From: Rhodobacterales bacterium
GTDB lineage: Bacteria; Pseudomonadota; Alphaproteobacteria; Rhodobacterales; Rhodobacteraceae
Assembly: GCA_002748285.1 (NCBI GenBank)
Contig: PDSA01000018.1
Span: 1-64,000 of the forward strand
Direction: 5' to 3'
DNA length: 64,000 nt
Positions 50,887-60,290 of this stretch are shown here, one piece after another (the first letter of the stretch is position 1; the number at the start of each line of letters is the position of its first letter). The translations under genes were made by a program, and so were the position numbers. The notes under the pieces were generated by a model, which ran no database searches, was not told where the DNA came from, and saw only the letters and a program-made list of their open reading frames with translations.

Positions 50887-51684
50887 GTGAGTAAAGACGG
50901 GATGAGCCGTGTTTTTCGTCGTTTGGCGCTGGAGGCCGGGGCGAAAATCATGGAAATCTATGGGCAGGATGATTTTCAGGTCAAAACCAAATCCGATGAC
51001 AGCCCGGTGACCATCGCCGATGTGGCTGCGGATGCGATCATTTCGGCGGGGTTGCGCCGTGCTTTTCCCGATATTCTGCTGGTGACCGAAGAGCAGGTGG
51101 ATTCTCACAGCGCCACGGCGGATAATTTCATCATCGTTGATCCGCTGGATGGCACCAAGGAATTCATCAACCGCCGCGGCGATTTCACGGTGAATATCGC
51201 CTATGTGGAAAACGGAGTGCCGGTGGCCGGGGTGGTGTATGCTCCGGCGCGGGGGCGGCTGTTTTATACCGATGACAGTGGGCAATCGGTTGAGGAAAGC
51301 GGCGATTTTACGCTTGAGACCCCGGGGCCGACCCAGCCGATTTCGGTGTCAAAACCGGATAATGCGGCGCTGGTGATTGTGGCGTCTAAATCGCATCGGG
51401 ATCAGTCCACCGATGACTATATCAACAAATATGCGGTGAAGGCGTCCAAAACGGCTGGGTCGTCCTTGAAATTCTGTCTGGTTGCCACGGGCGAGGCCGA
51501 TCTTTACCCGCGCATCGGGCGCACGATGGAGTGGGATACGGCGGCGGGCCATGCAGTTCTGGCCGGGGCCGGGGGCGATGTGGTGCGCTTTGATGACCAC
51601 AGCCCGCTGCGCTATGGCAAGCCCGATTACGCCAATCCGTTCTTCATCGCGCTCGCGTTAGGGGTTGATTTGAAAAAGCCATAG
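50887..51684 (+). CDS. cysQ: 3'(2'),5'-bisphosphate nucleotidase CysQ/inositol monophosphatase family
   Basis: KSDDSPVTIADVAADAII, IIVDPLDGTKEFINRRGDFTVNIA, GRTMEWDTAAGHAVLAGAGG. Confidence 0.9.
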   Translation: MSKDGMSRVFRRLALEAGAKIMEIYGQDDFQVKTKSDDSPVTIADVAADAIISAGLRRAFPDILLVTEEQVDSHSATADNFIIVDPLDGTKEFINRRGDFTVNIAYVENGVPVAGVVYAPARGRLFYTDDSGQSVEESGDFTLETPGPTQPISVSKPDNAALVIVASKSHRDQSTDDYINKYAVKASKTAGSSLKFCLVATGEADLYPRIGRTMEWDTAAGHAVLAGAGGDVVRFDDHSPLRYGKPDYANPFFIALALGVDLKKP

Positions 51685-51860
51685 CAACCCTTGGTTGATT
51701 TTCTTCCGGATCGGTGGCAGCTCCTTTGCGGGAACGGCGAAAAAAAACCACAATTCTGCCCGATATTTCGTCAATTCTGCAAGTACCGCTGTGATGTTAA
51801 CGATTTAGGCGCTACGATACCCTTGCGTGCCTGATATTTCAAAAAAACGGGCCAAACATA

Positions 51861-52766
51861 ATGAGTGCAACAATGAGAGCGAAAGTTACAAAAGCAATTT
51901 TTCCGGTCGCCGGGATGGGAACGCGGTTTTTGCCTGCGACCAAATCGGTACCCAAAGAAATTATGACATTGGTCGATCGGCCGTTGATTCAATACGCCAT
52001 TGACGAGGCCCGTGCCGCCGGGATCAAGGAATTCATCTTTGTCACCTCGCGGGGCAAGGGGGCGTTGGAAGATTATTTTGACATCGCGCCCACGCTTGAG
52101 GCCAGCCTGCGCAGATCCGGCAAGACCGATCTGCTGAAGATCCTCAAAGACACCAATATGGAAAGCGGTGCGATTGCCTATATCCGCCAGCACAAGGCTT
52201 TGGGTCTGGGGCATGCGGTATGGTGTGCCCGCCGTTTGATTGCCAATGAACCCTTTGCGGTGATCCTGCCCGATGATGTGATTGCCGCCGAAAAGCCCTG
52301 CCTCAAGCAGATGGTTGAGGCACACAGGGAAACCGGCGGCTGTGTGGTGGCGGCCATGGAAGTGCCGCGCGAAAAGGCGGGTTCTTATGGGATTTTGGAC
52401 GTCAAGAAAAACACCGATCCGATGGTGCCGGTCAAGGGGATGGTGGAAAAGCCGGCTCCGGGCACCGCACCGTCCAATCTGGCGGTGATCGGGCGTTATA
52501 TTCTGACCCCGAATGTGTTGCGCAATCTGAACAAGATCAAGCAGGGCGCGGGCGGTGAAATTCAGTTGACCGATGCGATTGCCAAAGAAATTGATCAGGG
52601 GCGCGATGTTTACGGCTATCGGTTCCGCGGGCAGCGTTTTGATTGTGGTTCCAAGGCTGGTTTTCTGCAAGCCACGGTGGCGTTCGGTCTGGCCCGTCCT
52701 GAGCTGCATGATGAATTCGCGGATTATCTGAGCGACATCATGTCGATGAAACAGGCCGCGCAATAA
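51861..52766 (+). CDS. galU: UTP-glucose-1-phosphate uridylyltransferase
   Basis: KAIFPVAGMGTRFLPATKSVPKEIMTLVDRPLIQYAIDEA, GLGHAVWCARRLIANEPFAVILPDD. Confidence 0.95.
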   Translation: MSATMRAKVTKAIFPVAGMGTRFLPATKSVPKEIMTLVDRPLIQYAIDEARAAGIKEFIFVTSRGKGALEDYFDIAPTLEASLRRSGKTDLLKILKDTNMESGAIAYIRQHKALGLGHAVWCARRLIANEPFAVILPDDVIAAEKPCLKQMVEAHRETGGCVVAAMEVPREKAGSYGILDVKKNTDPMVPVKGMVEKPAPGTAPSNLAVIGRYILTPNVLRNLNKIKQGAGGEIQLTDAIAKEIDQGRDVYGYRFRGQRFDCGSKAGFLQATVAFGLARPELHDEFADYLSDIMSMKQAAQ

Positions 52767-52914
52767 TCCGCCGGGGATGAGGCTATGACCCGGCTTGACA
52801 CCTCCCGCTCTGGTTTTGACGGCTGCGGGGTGGGCCTTGCCAGAATGGCCGGGCATGTCAAAGGCGTGGTGTTTGCCATGATGAGTGGCGTCACGGGGCT
52901 GTCCTGTGCAATAG

Positions 52915-53967
52915 ATGGTCAGGGGCATGTGGGATATCTGGACAGCCTATAGAATGCGCCTGCGGCGGCGCTATTTCCTCTATCGGGGTCTGAGAAAGCG
53001 CCACCAGCTGCGCCCCCGGTGCAATCGTAGCAAACAGATCGCACCGGGGGCTATTCTGGCTTTTACCACCCTGCGCAATGAACGGGTCAGGCTGGAGTAT
53101 TTCCTGAACTATTACCGCCAGCTGGGGGTCGACCATTTTTTGATGGTGGATAATGCCAGCACCGATGGCTCGGCTGAATATCTGGCCGAGCAGCCGGATG
53201 TTTCGCTCTGGACCACCCCGAAAAGCTACAAGAAATCCCGTTTCGGGGTCGATTGGCTGACCTGGCTGCAAATCCGATATGGGCACAAGCATTGGTGCCT
53301 GACGGTGGATGCCGACGAAATTCTGGTTTACCCGCATTGCGACAGCCGCGATCTGCGCCAGCTCACCGGCTGGCTGGATCAGCGTGCGATCCCCTCATTT
53401 GGCACCATCATGCTGGATATGTATCCCAAGGGGGCGCTGAACGAACAGAGTTACCACGCCGGCCAGAACCCGTTTGAGATTTTGCGCTGGTTTGATGCCA
53501 GCAATTTCCGCAGCCAGATGCAGCCGCATTTGCAAAATCTGTGGGTGCAGGGCGGGGTGCGGGACCGGGTGTTTTTCTCTGACCGGCCCGAACGCGCCCC
53601 GACCCTGAACAAAACCCCTCTGGTCAAATGGAACCGCCGCTTTGCTTATGTGATGTCGACCCATTCGCTGCTGCCGCGCCGCCTGAACCATGTGTTCGGA
53701 CCCCAAGCGACCACCGGCGCGTTGCTGCACAGCAAATTCCTGCCAATGATCAGTGAAAAATCCGCCGAGGAAAAACAGCGCCGGGAGCATTTCGCCAATA
53801 GCAGCCTCTATGACAGCTATTACGAGCGGCTGACCCAAAGCCCGGATTTGTGGTGCGAAAACTCGGTTGAATATAAAGACTGGCGTCAGCTTGAGGCATT
53901 AGGGCTGATGTCCCGGGGGCTCTGGGATGGGGCATCGCCCAAACCGCCGGGGCTGATTTTCACCTGA
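52915..53967 (+). CDS. Glycosyltransferase family 2-like protein (copy 1)
   Basis: TLRNERVRLEYFLNYYRQLGVDHFLMVDNASTDGSAEYL, LTVDADEILVYP. Confidence 0.85.
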   Translation: MVRGMWDIWTAYRMRLRRRYFLYRGLRKRHQLRPRCNRSKQIAPGAILAFTTLRNERVRLEYFLNYYRQLGVDHFLMVDNASTDGSAEYLAEQPDVSLWTTPKSYKKSRFGVDWLTWLQIRYGHKHWCLTVDADEILVYPHCDSRDLRQLTGWLDQRAIPSFGTIMLDMYPKGALNEQSYHAGQNPFEILRWFDASNFRSQMQPHLQNLWVQGGVRDRVFFSDRPERAPTLNKTPLVKWNRRFAYVMSTHSLLPRRLNHVFGPQATTGALLHSKFLPMISEKSAEEKQRREHFANSSLYDSYYERLTQSPDLWCENSVEYKDWRQLEALGLMSRGLWDGASPKPPGLIFT

Positions 53968-54182
53968 ATTGCCCACGGAAATTGATTTCCCATTTACGAA
54001 TGCCGGCTCAGGCAGTATCCTTGCCGGCAATAACAAGAATAATCGCCGTCATTTCGAGTTGAAATCGCAAGAGGGCCGTATCGTTTCTGGGCTGTATCGG
54101 GTTTGTCAACCTATGGTTAAGGATGAGCTGATAGCACAGGATCAGGCAATGCAGGCTTTATCGCACCACGAACAGGTTTAAG

Positions 54183-55193
54183 TTGGGTTTGTTAACGGCA
54201 TATGGGCTACGGGTGAGACGCCAGCGCTGGCGGGCGCGGGCGCTTTTGAAATCGCGTGAGCTGCGTCCGGTTGCTTTGCGGGTGGATCAGATCAAACCCA
54301 GCGATATCCTCCTGTTTTCCACAATGCGCAATGAACGCATCCGTCTGCCCTATTTCCTGCGCTATTACCGGGATCTTGGCATTAACCATTTTATCTTTGT
54401 CGATAATGACAGCGATGACGGCTCGCGCGATTTTCTGGCTGAACAAACGGATGTGTCGCTGTGGACCACGCCCAACAGCTATAAAAAATCGCGTTTCGGG
54501 GTTGATTGGCTGAACTATCTGCAATCGAAATACGGCCACAAACACTGGACTCTGATCGTGGATGTGGATGAATTTCTGGTCTACCCGTTCAGCGACACCC
54601 GCCCGCTGGGGGCGTTGACGGATTGGCTGGATGCGTCCTCGATCCCTTCGTTCGGGGCGATGCTGCTGGATATGTATCCCAAAGGGCAGATGGATGCGGT
54701 GCCGTATCGTTCGGGGCAGGATCCGTTTGAGATCGCCTGTTGGTTTGACAGCGGCAATTACACCATCAGGAAAAACGACTATTATCACAATCTGTGGATT
54801 CAGGGTGGCCCAAGGCTGCGCAATTTCTTTCGCCAAGACCCGGAAAACGCCCCGGCGATGAACAAAATTCCGCTGGTGAAATGGGATCGCAAATATACCT
54901 TTGTCAGCTCGACCCACACCCTGCTGCCCCGCGGCCTGAATCAGGTCTATCAGGAATGGGGCGGCGAGCAGATTTCCGGCTGCCTGCTGCACGCCAAATT
55001 TCTGGATACCTTTGGCGCCAAGGCCAAAGAAGAGCTGGAGCGCGGCCAGCATTACGCCAACAGCCATGAATACAAAGCCTATCACAACGTCATGCAGGAC
55101 AACCCCGATCTGTGGTGCAAATGGAGCGAGAAATACATCAACTGGCGGCAACTGGAAATTTTGGGCCTGATGTCCAAGGGGAACTGGGCATGA
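54183..55193 (+). CDS. Glycosyltransferase family 2-like protein (copy 2)
   Basis: TMRNERIRLPYFLRYYRDLGINHFIFVDNDSDDGSRDFL, IVDVDEFLVYP; paralogue of 52915-53967; probable TTG start. Confidence 0.85.
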   Translation: MGLLTAYGLRVRRQRWRARALLKSRELRPVALRVDQIKPSDILLFSTMRNERIRLPYFLRYYRDLGINHFIFVDNDSDDGSRDFLAEQTDVSLWTTPNSYKKSRFGVDWLNYLQSKYGHKHWTLIVDVDEFLVYPFSDTRPLGALTDWLDASSIPSFGAMLLDMYPKGQMDAVPYRSGQDPFEIACWFDSGNYTIRKNDYYHNLWIQGGPRLRNFFRQDPENAPAMNKIPLVKWDRKYTFVSSTHTLLPRGLNQVYQEWGGEQISGCLLHAKFLDTFGAKAKEELERGQHYANSHEYKAYHNVMQDNPDLWCKWSEKYINWRQLEILGLMSKGNWA

Positions 55194-56902
55194 GCGGCTC
55201 GGTCGGCATTGTCATGCTGGTGCATAATGCGCTGGATCGGGCGGCGCAGGTGGCGCGGCATTGGGCCGTCAATGGCTGCCCGGTGGTGATCCATGTCGAT
55301 CAGCAGGTCTCGGAGGACGCGTATGAGGCCTTTTCCAGCCAGCTTTCCGATCTGCCCAACCTGCTGTTTTGTGATCGCCATCGCTGCGAATGGGGCAGTT
55401 GGTCGCTGGTGCAGGCCTCGCAAACCGCGGCGCAGCTGATGCTGGAGCGCTTTGGCGCGGTGCGCCATGTCTATCTGGCCTCAGGTTCGTGCCTGCCTTT
55501 GCGCCCGGTGCAGGAGCTGGTCGACTATCTCGACGAACGCCCGCATACCGATTTCATCGAATCCGCTACAACGGATGACGTGCGCTGGGCCGTGGGGGGG
55601 CTGGATGCCGAACGCTTTACCCTGCGCTTTCCGTTTTCGTGGAAACGCCAGCGCCGGTTATTTGACGGCTATGTGCGCCTGCAACGCCGACTGGGCTATA
55701 AGCGCAGAATCCCGGCCGGGCTGGTGCCACATCTGGGCTCGCAATGGTGGTGCCTGACCCGGCGCACCCTGACCGCGATTTTAGAGGATGAAGATCGCGC
55801 GATATTTGATCGCTATTTCAAACGAGTATGGATCCCCGATGAATCCTATTATCAAAGTCTGGTGCGGCTTTATTCCACCAATATCGAAAGCCGCTCGCTG
55901 ACGCTGTCGAAATTCGATTTTCAGGGCAAGCCGCACACTTTTTACGACGACCATCTACAGCTGCTGCGCCGCTCGGATTGCTTTGTGGCGCGCAAAATCT
56001 GGCCCCATGCCAACCGGCTTTATGATGCGTTTCTGGGCGATAACGGTCAGGCAATGAAACGGGCCGAGCCCAACCCGGGCAAGATCGACCGCATCTTTGC
56101 CAAGGCTGTGCAGCGGCGCACCCGGGGCCGCGCCGGGCTTTACATGCAGAGCAGCTTTCCGCGCGAGGATTGGGAACGCGGCACGACCCCGTCGGGTTTT
56201 TCGATGTTTCAGGGCTATACCGAGCTGTTCGAAGATTTCGAGCCTTGGCTGGCCCGCACCACCGGCGCCACGGTGCATGGGCATCTGTTTGCCCCCGATA
56301 AGGTCGAATTTGCCCATGGGCAAAAGATTTATAATGGTTGCCTGACGGATTCGCCTCAGGTCCGGGATTATGACCTGAAGGGCTTTATCACCAATCTGAT
56401 CTGGAACACCCGTGGCCAGCGGCAGTGTTTCCAGTTCGGCCCCAATGACGTGCAGGGGCTGAACTGGTTTATCGCCAAAGACCCCAACGCCACGATCTGG
56501 GTGATCACCGGGGCTTGGGTGGTGCCGCTGTTTCATTCCGGCCTCAGCTTTGCCGAAATCCGCAAACAGGCTGCGCGGCTGCAAAAGATCGAAAGCAAGC
56601 ATATGGAGGTGTTGCAGACCGTCTATGCCAAGGCGCGGATCAACGTCATGACCATGGCCGAGTTTATCGAGGCACCGATGGAGCCCCTGCAATCCATTCT
56701 GGATGAAATCGGCCCGCGCAAATCCCATGTTCTGTCCGAAGCGCCCAGGATGGTGAATTTGAACGGGTTTGGTGAATTTCTGCAAAACCTGAAAAATCAG
56801 GGGATGCACCCGCATCTGATGGGCGATTTCCCAACCGGCAGCGACCTTGCCCCGGCCGCTTCCAAACCTCGTAAACCTTATCTGGTAAAGAGTAGACGCT
56901 GA
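55190..56902 (+). CDS. GT14-like (core-2/I-branching type) N-acetylglucosaminyltransferase with a C-terminal extension
   Basis: IVMLVHNALDRAAQVARHW, CEWGSWSLVQASQTAAQLML, YLASGSCLPLRPVQELVDYL, LGSQWWCLTRRTLTAIL, WIPDESYYQSLVR. Confidence 0.8.
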   Translation: MSGSVGIVMLVHNALDRAAQVARHWAVNGCPVVIHVDQQVSEDAYEAFSSQLSDLPNLLFCDRHRCEWGSWSLVQASQTAAQLMLERFGAVRHVYLASGSCLPLRPVQELVDYLDERPHTDFIESATTDDVRWAVGGLDAERFTLRFPFSWKRQRRLFDGYVRLQRRLGYKRRIPAGLVPHLGSQWWCLTRRTLTAILEDEDRAIFDRYFKRVWIPDESYYQSLVRLYSTNIESRSLTLSKFDFQGKPHTFYDDHLQLLRRSDCFVARKIWPHANRLYDAFLGDNGQAMKRAEPNPGKIDRIFAKAVQRRTRGRAGLYMQSSFPREDWERGTTPSGFSMFQGYTELFEDFEPWLARTTGATVHGHLFAPDKVEFAHGQKIYNGCLTDSPQVRDYDLKGFITNLIWNTRGQRQCFQFGPNDVQGLNWFIAKDPNATIWVITGAWVVPLFHSGLSFAEIRKQAARLQKIESKHMEVLQTVYAKARINVMTMAEFIEAPMEPLQSILDEIGPRKSHVLSEAPRMVNLNGFGEFLQNLKNQGMHPHLMGDFPTGSDLAPAASKPRKPYLVKSRR

Positions 56903-58320
56903 TGACCAAATCCTTTGATTATTTCGTTGTGCTGGCCGAAATGCGCACCGGGTCCAATTTTCTGGAAAGCAATATCAACAGCATTGATGGGCTGACATGC
57001 TATGGCGAGGCGTATAACCCGGCCTTTATCGGCTACCCCAGCAAGGCTGATCTGCTGGGCGTGACCAAGGCAATGCGCGATGCTGATCCGGTGCGTTTGC
57101 TTGAGGTGATGAAGGACAAAACCGAGGGCCTGCCCGGGTTCCGGTTTTTCCACAATCACGATCAGCGGATGATCAAACAATTCCTGCCGGATGCGCGCTG
57201 TGCCAAGGTGATCCTCACCCGCAACCCGCTGGAAAGCTATGTGTCGTGGAAGATTGCTCAGGCCACGGATCAGTGGAAGCTGACCAATTTCAAGAACCAG
57301 CGCACGGCGCAGATCGTGTTTGATAAAGCCGAGTTCACCGCCCATCTGGACGCGCTGAAAGCGTTTCAGCTGCGCTTGCTCAAGGGATTGCAGATCAGCG
57401 GCCAGAGCGCGTTTTACATCGCTTACGAAGACATCCCGGATATTGAGGTTCTCAACGGTCTGGCGGCGTTTCTGGGGGTTGAGGGGCGGATCAAGCAGGT
57501 CTCGAAATCGTTGAAACGCCAGAACCCGGCACCGTTGCGTGATAAGGTGCAGAATTATGATGAAATGGTTGCCGCGCTGACTGATATTGATCATTTCAAC
57601 CTGAACCACACCCCCAATTTCGAACCCCGCCGCGGCCCGGTTGTGCCCAGCTATCTGGCGGCGCCGGATGCGCCGCTGATGTATATGCCGATCAAGGGCG
57701 CGGCGGATCAGCATATTCGGAAATGGTTGACTTCGTTTGGCGAGCAGAGCGAATTGCTGGCCGATTTCACCCAGAAAACCCTGCGCAAATGGAAACGCAG
57801 CCACCCGGGGCACCGCAGCTTTACCGTGGTGCGCCATCCGGTGTTGCGGGCCCATGCGGCGTTTTGTGATTATATCCTGTCCACCGGTCCCGGCAGCTAT
57901 GCAGAAATTCGCGATCGTCTGCGGCAGAATTACGATTTGCCGATCCCGGAGGGGGCGGTGGATGACAGCTATGACCGGCGGGCGCATCGGGCGGCGTTTC
58001 TGGCGTTTCTGCGCTTTTTAAAGGACAATCTGACCGGGCAGACCAGCATTCGGATTGATCCGGCCTGGTGCAGTCAGGCGCAGGTGTTGCAGGGGTTCAG
58101 CAATTTCATGTCACCGGATATGGTGCTGCGCCATGAACAGTTGCCGCAGGGGCTGGAGCAGCTGGTGCAGCAAATCGGCGTGTCGATGCCAACGCTGCCG
58201 GATGAGGAAACCGATCATCCGGTGCCGCTGAGCGACATTTACGATGCCGGAATCGAGACCGCCACCCGCGAGGTTTATCAGCGCGACTATATGATGTTCG
58301 GCTACCGGGCGTTGCAGTAG
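56902..58320 (+). CDS. Two-module sulfotransferase (Stf0-like plus sulfotransferase family 2-like)
   Basis: N-half LAEMRTGSNFLESNINSIDGLTCYGEAYNP and VILTRNPLESYVSWK; C-half LMYMPIKGAADQHIRKWL and FTVVRHPVLRAHAAFCDYIL. Confidence 0.82.
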   Translation: MTKSFDYFVVLAEMRTGSNFLESNINSIDGLTCYGEAYNPAFIGYPSKADLLGVTKAMRDADPVRLLEVMKDKTEGLPGFRFFHNHDQRMIKQFLPDARCAKVILTRNPLESYVSWKIAQATDQWKLTNFKNQRTAQIVFDKAEFTAHLDALKAFQLRLLKGLQISGQSAFYIAYEDIPDIEVLNGLAAFLGVEGRIKQVSKSLKRQNPAPLRDKVQNYDEMVAALTDIDHFNLNHTPNFEPRRGPVVPSYLAAPDAPLMYMPIKGAADQHIRKWLTSFGEQSELLADFTQKTLRKWKRSHPGHRSFTVVRHPVLRAHAAFCDYILSTGPGSYAEIRDRLRQNYDLPIPEGAVDDSYDRRAHRAAFLAFLRFLKDNLTGQTSIRIDPAWCSQAQVLQGFSNFMSPDMVLRHEQLPQGLEQLVQQIGVSMPTLPDEETDHPVPLSDIYDAGIETATREVYQRDYMMFGYRALQ

Positions 58321-58323
58321 GGG

Positions 58324-58348
58324 GCTTTGGCCTGACCAAAGCGCTTTT
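58324..58348 (+). terminator. Candidate terminator of the glycan/sulfotransferase cluster
   Basis: GCTTTGG-cctga-CCAAAGC followed by GCTTTT. Confidence 0.5.
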
Positions 58349-58462
58349 GCTTACGACCTCTGCCACAAGTAAGGTTGCGCCCCTCTGAGCTGCCCCGCCC
58401 CGCGGCATATGCCGGGTATATATCGAGAAATGCCACAATCAAAATGGTGTCGCGTGGCCATA

Positions 58463-59231
58463 TCAGGACACCGCCCGCGCCCCGGTTCGGGTCAGCACCA
58501 GCGGCGCTTTGTGCCCATGCACAAACATCCGATTCCCCCTGATCGAAACCCCTTTGCGCCATTGCCGCTGATCCTTCAGCCGCGGATACAGCGCATGATA
58601 ATCGCGATAACGGTCATTGGTCACGATTCTGGCGTTGCGCAGCCGTTGCAGGGTTTCGATGATATATTTATCCGCATCCGTGCTGCTGGGCACCACATAG
58701 ATTTCGTGGCACCTCAGATCAAAGATTTCCTCCAACAGGCTCACCGAAAACCGCGCCTTTGGGGCAATATCGCCATTCTCGTGCAGCCGGTAATAGATAT
58801 TGGCGTCAAAGAAACACACAATCTGCTGCGGCTGCTGGCGCATCAGCAAAATCACCAGCTCCAGCGCGGTTGTGCCTACCTGATTGTCCATCCCCAGATG
58901 CAGGATGTTGTTGCCATCCAGTAAAACAGTCTTTTGCGCTTTCCGCAGCATCCGGATCGCGCCAAACTGATCGCCCGCCCGCAAGAAATCGACCTTTGCG
59001 TGCGGGGCGGCGTGGGCGGATTGGGGCGAGCTGTGCCGCCACCCGGCGCAGATTGAGCGCTGTAAACCAGATCAGACAGATGATGCTGATTGCGCCGCCA
59101 AACCAGAGGCTTTCAAAAGCTAGCCAGAACATCACCCCCAGCGCCAGGCTGGAAAAAATCTGCGCCGGGCGGGGCCATAAGGAGCCGGCCGGCCTGCGCC
59201 TGGCTCCAGAGGGTTTGCGGGGGGTGCCCAT
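58463..59231 (-). pseudogene. Membrane-anchored NYN/Zc3h12a-like ribonuclease gene with apparent frameshift
   Basis: TM segment in ORF 58806-59231 (FSSLALGVMFWLAFESLWFGGAISIICLIWF); catalytic domain in another frame, ORF 58463-58984 (KTVLLDGNNILHLG, VCFFDANIYYRLHENGD, IVTNDRYRDY). Alternatively the RNase ORF is a separate gene with a TTG start. Confidence 0.55.
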
Positions 59232-59342
59232 GATCTGCCTTCAATTATGTGGTGTTATAGGCTATTGCATATGCAATCAGATTTAGAAAAGCCAATGGTT
59301 TTTGTTCCCGGAAAACGGGCGGGCCGGGCAGATCGGAGGACC

Positions 59343-59645
59343 ATGTATAAAGCAATCGCCATCAGCAGCCTGTGCGTGGCTGTGCTCGCCAGCTGCGACA
59401 GCCCGCACCCGGCCTTTGCCGGGGTGGCCAAGAAAACGATCACCGTGCAGGGTAGCGTTTTTCATGTGCGCATCAAGGGCGACCAGGCCGAAGCCATCCG
59501 CACGAATTTCGAGCGCATCCCCAAAATCGGCGAAACCTTCCCCAAAGCCGCGGCCGCCATTGAGCAGGCCAGCGGCTGCAGGGTCCGGCCCAATTCGCTG
59601 ACCGGTGATCCGGCGCGGATGACCGCCCTGCTGGATTGTAACTGA
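59343..59645 (+). CDS. Small putative exported or lipoprotein
   Basis: MYKAIAISSLCVAVLASCDSPHPAFAGVAKKTITVQGSVFHVRIKGDQAEAIRTNF; lipobox-like LASC. Confidence 0.65.
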   Translation: MYKAIAISSLCVAVLASCDSPHPAFAGVAKKTITVQGSVFHVRIKGDQAEAIRTNFERIPKIGETFPKAAAAIEQASGCRVRPNSLTGDPARMTALLDCN

Positions 59646-59753
59646 GGCGGTCTTGGGGCAGGGGCGGCTATGGGGCAGGGGCTATCGCTGACAAAACCTT
59701 GCCGCCGGGGATCAGGCTGTTATGCTCTGGCCGATACCTGACAGGCAAATGCC

Positions 59754-60290
59754 ATGCTCGACATCCAGAATCTGCGCCGCCTGATGGTCGGCCCGCTCAG
59801 CCTGACGTTGCAAGACGGCGAATGCGCCGCGCTTGGCGGGGCCTCGGGCGCGATAGGTTCGGGCGCACGCGATCAGATGAGCGCGACCGAATGGCGCAAG
59901 CGGGTGGCGTTGCTGCCGGCCAATAGCGGCTGGTGGCTGGATCGGGTGAGGGGGCATTTTCAGAATCCTGAGGCCATTCGCGGCCAGCTGGATCAGCTGG
60001 ATTTGCCGCCGCAAATTCTGGACTGGCGCGTCAACCGGCTGTCGACCGGCGAAAAGCACCGGCTGGCGCTGTTGCGCTGTCTGGAAAACGCCCCCGAAGT
60101 GCTGCTGATGGACGAACCCACCGCCGCGCTGGACCCCGACACCACGCTGAAGGTCGAAGCACTGCTCAAACAGCAGCTGGCCAACGGGGTGAGCGTGTTG
60201 TTGATCACCCATGACCAGCAACAGCCGCGCCGGATTGCCCACCGGCTGTTGCACCTTCAAGACGGCCAAATCCACGAGGCCGCGCCATGA
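59754..60290 (+). CDS. FetA/YbbL-like ABC ATP-binding protein lacking its Walker A region
   Basis: LSTGEKHRLALLRCLENAPEVLLMDEPTAALDPDT and downstream FetB-like permease; but GGASGA joins IGSGARDQMSATEWRKRV with no GKS/T. Confidence 0.82.
   Translation: MLDIQNLRRLMVGPLSLTLQDGECAALGGASGAIGSGARDQMSATEWRKRVALLPANSGWWLDRVRGHFQNPEAIRGQLDQLDLPPQILDWRVNRLSTGEKHRLALLRCLENAPEVLLMDEPTAALDPDTTLKVEALLKQQLANGVSVLLITHDQQQPRRIAHRLLHLQDGQIHEAAP

Noticed and set aside
53969-54181. 70-aa ORF between the two GT2 genes
   Set aside because: Non-ATG start, no recognisable motif, sits in a short spacer; insufficient support.
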